DNA of 64,000 bases, taken from the NCBI GenBank assembly GCA_002633025.1, contig NMRB01000193.1, forward strand, positions 290,976-354,975, read 5' to 3'. Below, in pieces: positions 57,886-64,000 of this stretch. Position numbers and translations under genes: made by a program. How positions within the stretch are numbered: position 1 is the stretch's first letter; each line of letters opens with the position of its first letter. This DNA comes from Notospermus geniculatus. Taxonomy: Eukaryota; Nemertea; Pilidiophora; Heteronemertea; Lineidae. The notes under the pieces were generated by a model that did not search any database, was not told the origin of the DNA, and saw only the letters and a program-made list of their open reading frames with translations.

Positions 57886-58100
57886 TAACTTGGAATTCAG
57901 GGCCTCCGAAGTCAACAGAGGTAGCATGTATTCATGGGAACCTAAAATGCTCATGTTTGGCTCAAGAAAATGATCTGTGAAACACTGTTAACAGTACGGT
58001 AATTAAGTGGTTCAGGACTAACTATCACGCTAAAAGTGAGATTTTTACAAAAACAAAACAAAACAATTAACAAAAGTTGGAAGCTCACCAGTTTCAAACA

Positions 58101-58304
58101 CGTACCCTATCCCCCCAAACACACATACAGTTTCGTGTCAAATGGGGACATTTACACAAATGGGGACAAGTCCCCAGTTGGTTGGAATAGAAATGACAAG
58201 GTCATCGCATCAACGTACCCCATCCCCCAAACACACATACAGTTTCGTGTCAAATGGGGACAAGTCCCCAGTTGGTTGGAATAGAAATGACAAGGTCATC
58301 GCAT
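58101..58304. repeat. Recent tandem duplication, about 100-113 bp unit
   Basis: CGTACCC(T/C)ATCCCCC, CATACAGTTTCGTGTCAAAT, CCCCAGTTGGTTGGAATAG and ATGACAAGGTCATCGCAT occur in both halves with almost no change. The first half has an extra 20-bp internal duplication (ACAAATGGGGACA). Confidence 0.95.
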
Positions 58305-61300
58305 TTAGCAAAAGGCAACGGACAAGGTGAACAGAGCTGCTTGGACAATTATGCAGCGGCCCATCGATGTTTAAACCTAATGCAAATGAATACCGTTGCA
58401 ATTTACAGTACAACCTGAACCATGAACTAACAAAAATATTCTGCACACATCAGTAACGTTGCCTATGAAAACGGTGCATACCAGGACCCGGTGGCATCGG
58501 ATGATAAGTCAGCGTGCCCGACAATGAGACCGAGAAGTGACATTATCATTCGCTAATTGCACACTCTGTAGTCAGCAGCCATACAAGACGGCGATGCGCT
58601 GTGACCAGTCGCCCGAGATAAGGGTACTCCCATCAAATGACCATCTGATCGTGCCCGCAAAATGTCATGTTTATAATTATTGGTTATGGTGTGTTGCAAA
58701 CGTATTGGATCATAATCAAACTGCGCTACCTTTGGTCGTCCAACTGCCCGCATTTACCCTCCTTCAAATTTTACCAATGCCAACCTTGCTCCAAAAAGAC
58801 ATTATATACTGAAAATCCCTACTTAGGACCAATACCTGTTTTGTAACAGTCTTTACCCACTGAAATCCACAAATTTTGTAACAGACTTTACCAACAAGAC
58901 CTACAAGTTTTGTAACAGCCTTTACCCCATGAAACCTACAGAGTGCGAGAATCTACTGCCAAACACAGAAAAATAAAATTACTCACTCCAGAGTTCAGGT
59001 ATTGTTGGGACGAGGTGCACATTTGACTTTTCGCCAATAAAAAGACACGTTTTAGCACAGCGATTTTAATCAGGCGGAAAACGTGGAAATCCCCGATAGT
59101 CGTGGATGCATGACGAATTGACGATGAGGATGGTGTGATGCACAGAATGCGTCATCATCACGCCGACAACGTTTAATGAAAAGGAACTTTTTCTCGCCTG
59201 AATGCAAGAAAAGGGCAGGAATCATGTCAACGGGGCCAATCCGTTTTGAGTTGATAACAACGGTGAGGGATGGAAACTTGATACATTTTTAAAATGACGA
59301 CATTCGCATTGTGGTGTGACTGCGTGACAATAATGGTTCATGTGATAATGAATAGTCCTTTTCATTCCACTGAAAAGGATTTAAGACATTTTTGTGAATT
59401 ATTGGCCTTGTAGGGGTAATTGCATTAATGAATTACATACTTAACATGTAGTTTTTATTTTTTACAAAAAAAAAGTTCTTTTTTCACTTTTTTCGATGGT
59501 GCTATTAGGCTCTTTTTTAATTCGTAACAATGACAACGAGGTGCAACTATCATTACCTTGTGATCAAAGTCGTTTTCAATGTTCAATTTCTGGGTGCAAA
59601 TTAAAACTCCACCCGCAATTTCAAACCGCTACCAACTACGTGGCCGCGCTGTGAAACTGCTCAAGTCGATGCGATCCTCAAAGTGCCACTAATAGATGGC
59701 GTTAGCTGTACGATTCGGGGAATTCCCGCTTGGAATATGCCACGAATATGAATACACAGTATACATTTTGTACAGGTATCTTAGCCAATCAGGAAGTGTG
59801 TTACGGCGGCGGTAATAAACCTGTGATAACGGCTTATGATTGGATCCCTCGTCAAACAACGCCATCTATTGATGATCCTTCACATTTGGCGCCAATCATG
59901 CCAATGGGTCTGTGTCTATGGCCAACTGAACACTGGGGACGAGTGTAGGTGCAAATGTGAAGATGTGGAGATTGGGTTGGATATGTGGGGCTGCGCCAGT
60001 GACTGACATGTTTCATGGAGTAAGATGGGATTGGGATGGAGTATTTTTGGCCCAAACTGACCATACATGTATCCTACAGCTTTCATACCGTTCAGGCTAA
60101 AAAGTGTCACTGACACCTGCTTAAGTATAACCCCTCCAAGCTTTATAGACAACAGATGCACTCTTTCTTGCACATACATAACATGTCGTATTATCTATCA
60201 TTAAATGCATTTTAGAGTACATGTACACTTGAATCTGTGGAGTAAATTTACACTACATGTTGCGGCTACGTGCTTTTCGCTTCATGCCGCATAATGCATT
60301 TATCCTTACACAATATCTAGATGCTGAAATTTCGACCAATGACACATTCTGGTGTTGCACCACTGAAAGCGTGAAAATAATATAAAAACATCTCACAGTA
60401 TATACAGATCTGTGCAAAAAATATGCCACGAAATAGCAGCATACGAACATTGAAGAGATCAGTTTAAGCTTGTGTTATACATGTATAACAGTAGGCCTAT
60501 ATCGGCACATCATGACAGTAGATTGTAAACAGCTACAAGTACAACCTCGAATAAGTAAACGTCATCTTTAATGTTTGACAAAATATTCTCTCGTGTGATA
60601 TTCCTCCATCATCATGCGCCACAAGGTTTTCACAAGAGTGACGTATGGGGGGGGGGGNCGAGATACCCGTATCACCAAACCTAACCAAGAGTAATTGGCA
60701 TGACAGTATGAAACGATATCATGAAATTTGCACGGCGTTTTCCAAAGTGCCTTGCATGGATGTGAACGAGCTTATTAACATGTTGTCAATGGCATCATTC
60801 TGCAATTATTCATTCTTCGGTGACGCTGGCAATGTTCGTTCGGTGATAATAGGTCAGACGGATTTTATCAGTGGAATACACCTTCTTGGCAAATTCGGTG
60901 GCATCGTTTATCAGATGTGTACATTGCAACGATGAGCCATTCAGGCCTCTTTATTATTAGCCTTTGAATTGATGAACGGGGCAAGGGTCCTTCCGCTAGT
61001 GCACATGATGCGTTATTTGCAAACTTAATGCGTGAAAGTCCAATCAAATGATGTCATGTCCATATATGATTCAACAGGATTTTGCAAGAATGACAGCAGC
61101 AAAGTCTATTCGGAAAACATGAATGTAACGTAACACGTGTTTGCTTATTGCAGAGAATGGTGTATCAATTGGTGGCCAATTGGTCAGTGCAATTTAAAAA
61201 GCCTTTATTTGCAATTTAAAAAACCTTTGGATTGGTCAAGGAAAGTTAACAACACAACACATCATGGATGCACCCGGTGAACCAAGATTATACCTTTTTA

Positions 61301-62210
61301 TCACTAAATTACTCTTTAATTAGGTTCGTCTTTTTTGGCTGCAGACTCGAGCACCAAGGGAAGTGTCGGCGATGATTGATGATCAGCATCCTTCAGAGTA
61401 GAAGTGGGGATGTCTTGATGCGTATAAAGGGAGGGAGGAAAACTTAAGTATTCACGAATCAGATGACACAGGAAGCCAGCGAATCATTGGCTGTAAACCA
61501 TAATGAGACCCGAGGGTCTTCGGTCCAACTTGTCATCATTTTTAATTGATGCTCGAGCAACCTATGCTCTCGTCACTGCCATAAATCGCGACGAGGGAGC
61601 TGTGTTATTTCACGGGCGATGACGCGTATCATTAGTATGAGAGCCCCGAGTCTCAACGGCGGAAATATTATTGTCGTTAATAGAATGCAGTGCTGTTACG
61701 GAAGTCAACGGAAGTAGACAGAAGACGCGAGAGACTGTGAAAATTGCGATCGTATGTCCTGTGCGCTGTTTGATATCGTCGCATAAAACATGTTTGTTAT
61801 TCATGAAAATATCAAAGAGAATGACGATTTGCAGCTACTCATGTTTGACTATTAGGAGATCAATTAATGTCATTAAAGAATTGTTTAAGAATTGTAGGGA
61901 AATGGCAAGTTAACAAGTCAATAAATAACAGCATTGAGTGTAGCAAGTTTTGACAGATGGCGTGTATCCTTCCAATTTGCGACCATATTTAAGAGTTATT
62001 AGAGTGCAGTCATATTCAATGGCTAATAATCCAGCAAAATATATACTCATTATTATTGTGTTGACCTTCTATTTCAATGATCACAGACTAACATGACCTC
62101 CGCCCTACAACTATTAAGTACTTGCTGTCACTCACTGACGCGTACTGGTATTTCTCGCTAAAATGTCTCCTTTTTCTCCAGAGCCAAAAACTCAGCACCA
62201 GGGGAATGCT
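58305..62210. other. Mostly unique DNA, no supported gene
   Basis: A G run with one N lies at 60648-60658. AATAGATGGCGTTAG near 59690 and CAACGCCATCTATTG near 59858 are a weak inverted pair. TTTTGTAACAG recurs three times at 58840-58920. Open frames are short and unsupported. Confidence 0.4.
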
Positions 62211-62347
62211 GGATTCGTGGCATTGTGCTCCCCAGTACAGCAGCACAGTCAATCACATTGTACTCATTGCACAGTCAATCACATTGTACTCATCAGAAGA
62301 ATGCTGGATTCGTGGCACTGTGCTCCCCAGTACAGCAGCAATGTCCA
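62211..62347. repeat. Tandem duplication with nested 27-bp repeat
   Basis: AATGCTGGATTCGTGGCA, then TGTGCTCCCCAGTACAGCAG, occurs at 62210 and 62299. Between them CAGTCAATCACATTGTACTC occurs twice in tandem. Words like ACAGCAGCA recur to 62830, showing a wider degenerate array. Confidence 0.9.
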
Positions 62348-63326
62348 TCACATTCACTTGCCTGCAGTATTATTCTCCTGTACAGCAGCACAATTTTATA
62401 CACGTACTGTCAAGAAACAGATTGGCTTCAAAACAATACCAGTTTCAATCCGAACAAGTGAGTATTAAAACATGAAATTTCGGCCAAATTTCAAACTTTC
62501 GCCAAAAAACACAGTTGTTTAATAATTTTAAGTTTTATGGTGTTAAAAGGTGTTCTACTGGCCGTAGATTATCTACCTATATGGAAAGAAAACATGGCTA
62601 TGAAAAATCTTCAAGGAAATATGCCGCAAAATTAGGTGGGCATTTACTTTTGACTAAGGGTACATGCTAGCAGTACGGTATAATTTCTTCTGTCCTGTGC
62701 TGCTGTACTGGAAAATATTTCTGAACATTTCTTCTTGCACGACGGAAGATGCACGTTGCACTCTCAGTTACAGCAGCATGGGAAATTGCATGCTGGATTT
62801 TCCTGTACTGAAGTGCAGCAGCAATGGAGATTGCATGTGAACTCTCTTATCGCAATCAGGAATATTCTGTCCCCTGTAGGCCTACTTCTTTACTGGAAAC
62901 TGACGGTGTGCTCTTCAGTAGAGCAGCATATTGACCTCTCCTTTATTGCGGTATCAGAAACACTGTGTTGAAGGTCCCCTCCCATATTCTGTAAGTTGGA
63001 CAAACTGACTTGATTCTGCACAATTCCTTCAACATCAATCATCTTTCCTATCCAGGATCATCAACAACACGGAATTTCATTGCTCTAGAACAATTTGTAC
63101 CACCACAAGCCATCTTTTTCACCTGATTCGGCTCTTGTCACCCTCCTCACTGATTAAATCACATTTTCTCTTCCCTATCTACTGTATTATACATTTCTCC
63201 TTGGGTGCTGCTTTGACCAGGTTACCTTCATTCACTCGCCGTTCTAATTCTCCCGAGTTTTGATATCGCTTATAGTTTTCGAAATATTAAGAGATTAACG
63301 AAAATAACAATGCTTTTCAGGCCTAT
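62348..63326. other. Unique DNA with CAGCAGCA-like words
   Basis: TACAGCAGCA and relatives recur at about 62385, 62770 and 62815. No supported gene. Confidence 0.45.
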
Positions 63327-63753
63327 TGACGTCATGACGTCACCGAGATTGCCGTCGCGTCATCCGTGACGTCGGCAACGTCATGTGCGGCGGAATGACG
63401 TCATTAGGCCACTCGAACGGGTATGACGTCATTAGGGAGGTTCAGATAAGTTCCGAGTCTCGAATCCCACTCTGACAGAGGATTCCTTTTTGGGAACTAC
63501 GTCATCAAATACAACGGGGTTTTCCAAAGCAATGGTGTTTACTCATTCTAGGAGAACGAACAGAACCCGCCTGGGTGGTAAATTTATCTCCAACTTGAAA
63601 AATCCGAAATTTTGCACCTCGGAGTCGGAGCGGGAGTGGTCGGACCAGATCTCAACCTCACATTAGTCATTACCTCCACCAAGCGCTCCTATAATGACGC
63701 ATGAATTTAGCAGTTCCGCCACCAAACGGAACTGCTAAACGGGGATGACGTCA
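63327..63753. promoter_or_regulatory. Cluster of five CRE (TGACGTCA) sites
   Basis: Perfect TGACGTCA occurs at 63327, 63335 (abutting), 63396, 63424 and 63746, with one-base variants at 63366 and elsewhere in a CpG-rich stretch. This octamer is the full cAMP response element bound by CREB/ATF bZIP proteins. It lies 140-570 bp upstream of the candidate exon at 63892. It could be a promoter or enhancer, or a transposon-derived block. Confidence 0.45.
63705..63738. repeat. Short perfect hairpin
   Basis: TTTAGCAGTTCCG pairs with CGGAACTGCTAAA around an 8-base loop, just before the last CRE. Confidence 0.8.
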
Positions 63754-63891
63754 TTACGTCCCCAAGCGCTCACACATTTTGGTTCCCGAAGCCGCCGCTA
63801 GGGCTAGGAGGCTTCGGTACTGGCTGCCGTCTTTGTACGTTGTCGCGGATCTATTTATAGGTCATTATGTTGACATCACGGGTTTTTTCAG

Positions 63892-64000
63892 AATGGAGAT
63901 GCCCATAACCACGTGGATGCTGATGTCATCGAACATGCCGTATCGCGCGGAATGGCAACACCGAGGAATTGTTGATGAGGATGTTTGTATCTGTTGCAGA
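63892..64000 (+). CDS. Candidate exon, possible insulin-family A chain, cut by window edge
   Basis: After a clear acceptor (GGTTTTTTCAG) one frame runs from MEMPITTWMLMSSNMPYRAE to WQHRGIVDEDVCICCR at the last base of the window. GIVDE/GIVEQ starts the A chain of insulin and IGF proteins, and the CxCC spacing is found in insulin-related peptides that have an extra disulfide, such as those of molluscs. The preceding QHR is not a dibasic cleavage site, and no B-chain exon was found. A second frame (NGDAHNHVDADVIEHAVSR...) is also open until a TGA near 63975. Membership depends on what follows: three residues, C, about eight residues, C. Confidence 0.25.

Noticed and set aside
59687-59874. Inverted pair of AATAGATGGCGTTAG-like words
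   Set aside because: Arms are under 18 bp with mismatches, which is too weak to call an element.

Overview
This looks like nuclear DNA from a draft assembly of an aquatic, probably marine, invertebrate animal. The reasons are gene sparsity, no operon-like packing, tRNA-derived SINEs, many short inverted-repeat transposons (MITEs), minisatellites, and dispersed palindromic words such as ACATGT runs and TAGGCCTA. I cannot name the species or phylum. There are four N gaps (6174-6245, 24626-24674, 40510-40533, 52992-53434) and six single-base Ns (14590, 38169, 39670, 43072, 60658 among them).

No open frame in the window can be assigned to a known family with certainty. Long frames are rare and mostly chance products. 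Coding candidates that I can defend only weakly are: a two-exon membrane-protein fragment on the minus strand (5276-5640) with a GTAAGT donor and matching phase; a two-exon minus-strand model at 10500-11307; small possibly secreted or membrane proteins at 22549 and 23088; a CxxC/CxxC exon at 24244; a long open frame at 38936-39466; a charged 110-residue ORF at 53545; a short first exon at 57256-57316; and, at the right edge, an exon (63892-64000) whose last residues read RGIVDE...CxCC, like the start of an insulin-family A chain.

Layout. 1-7 kb: unique DNA, then a 660-bp segment present twice on either side of an N gap, probably two haplotypes joined in series. 7-12 kb: a MITE, two copies of a repeat with a hammerhead-ribozyme-like core, and a short minisatellite. 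12-17 kb: sparse, with a 61-62 bp minisatellite. 17-20 kb: two TA-flanked MITEs with related ends, and a 90-bp perfect hairpin next to a SINE. 20-42 kb: mostly unrecognised, with scattered inverted-repeat elements, a repeat block at 39.6-40.7 kb and a SINE at 41.4 kb. 42.2-45.5 kb: the richest region, a duplicated segment in which one copy is empty and the other carries a Harbinger-like MITE that was later hit by a pile of nested fold-back elements. 46-53 kb: further hairpins, a 268-bp MITE and a gap inside a MITE cluster. 54-58 kb: tandem repeats, a minisatellite whose units are themselves hairpins (interrupted by a fold-back insertion), and a pair of abutting Harbinger-like MITEs related to the one at 45.1 kb. 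58-64 kb: tandem duplications, then a cluster of TGACGTCA sites and the edge exon.

The main story is therefore non-autonomous transposon biology and hairpin DNA. No transposase, reverse transcriptase, CRISPR array, rRNA or intact tRNA gene was found.
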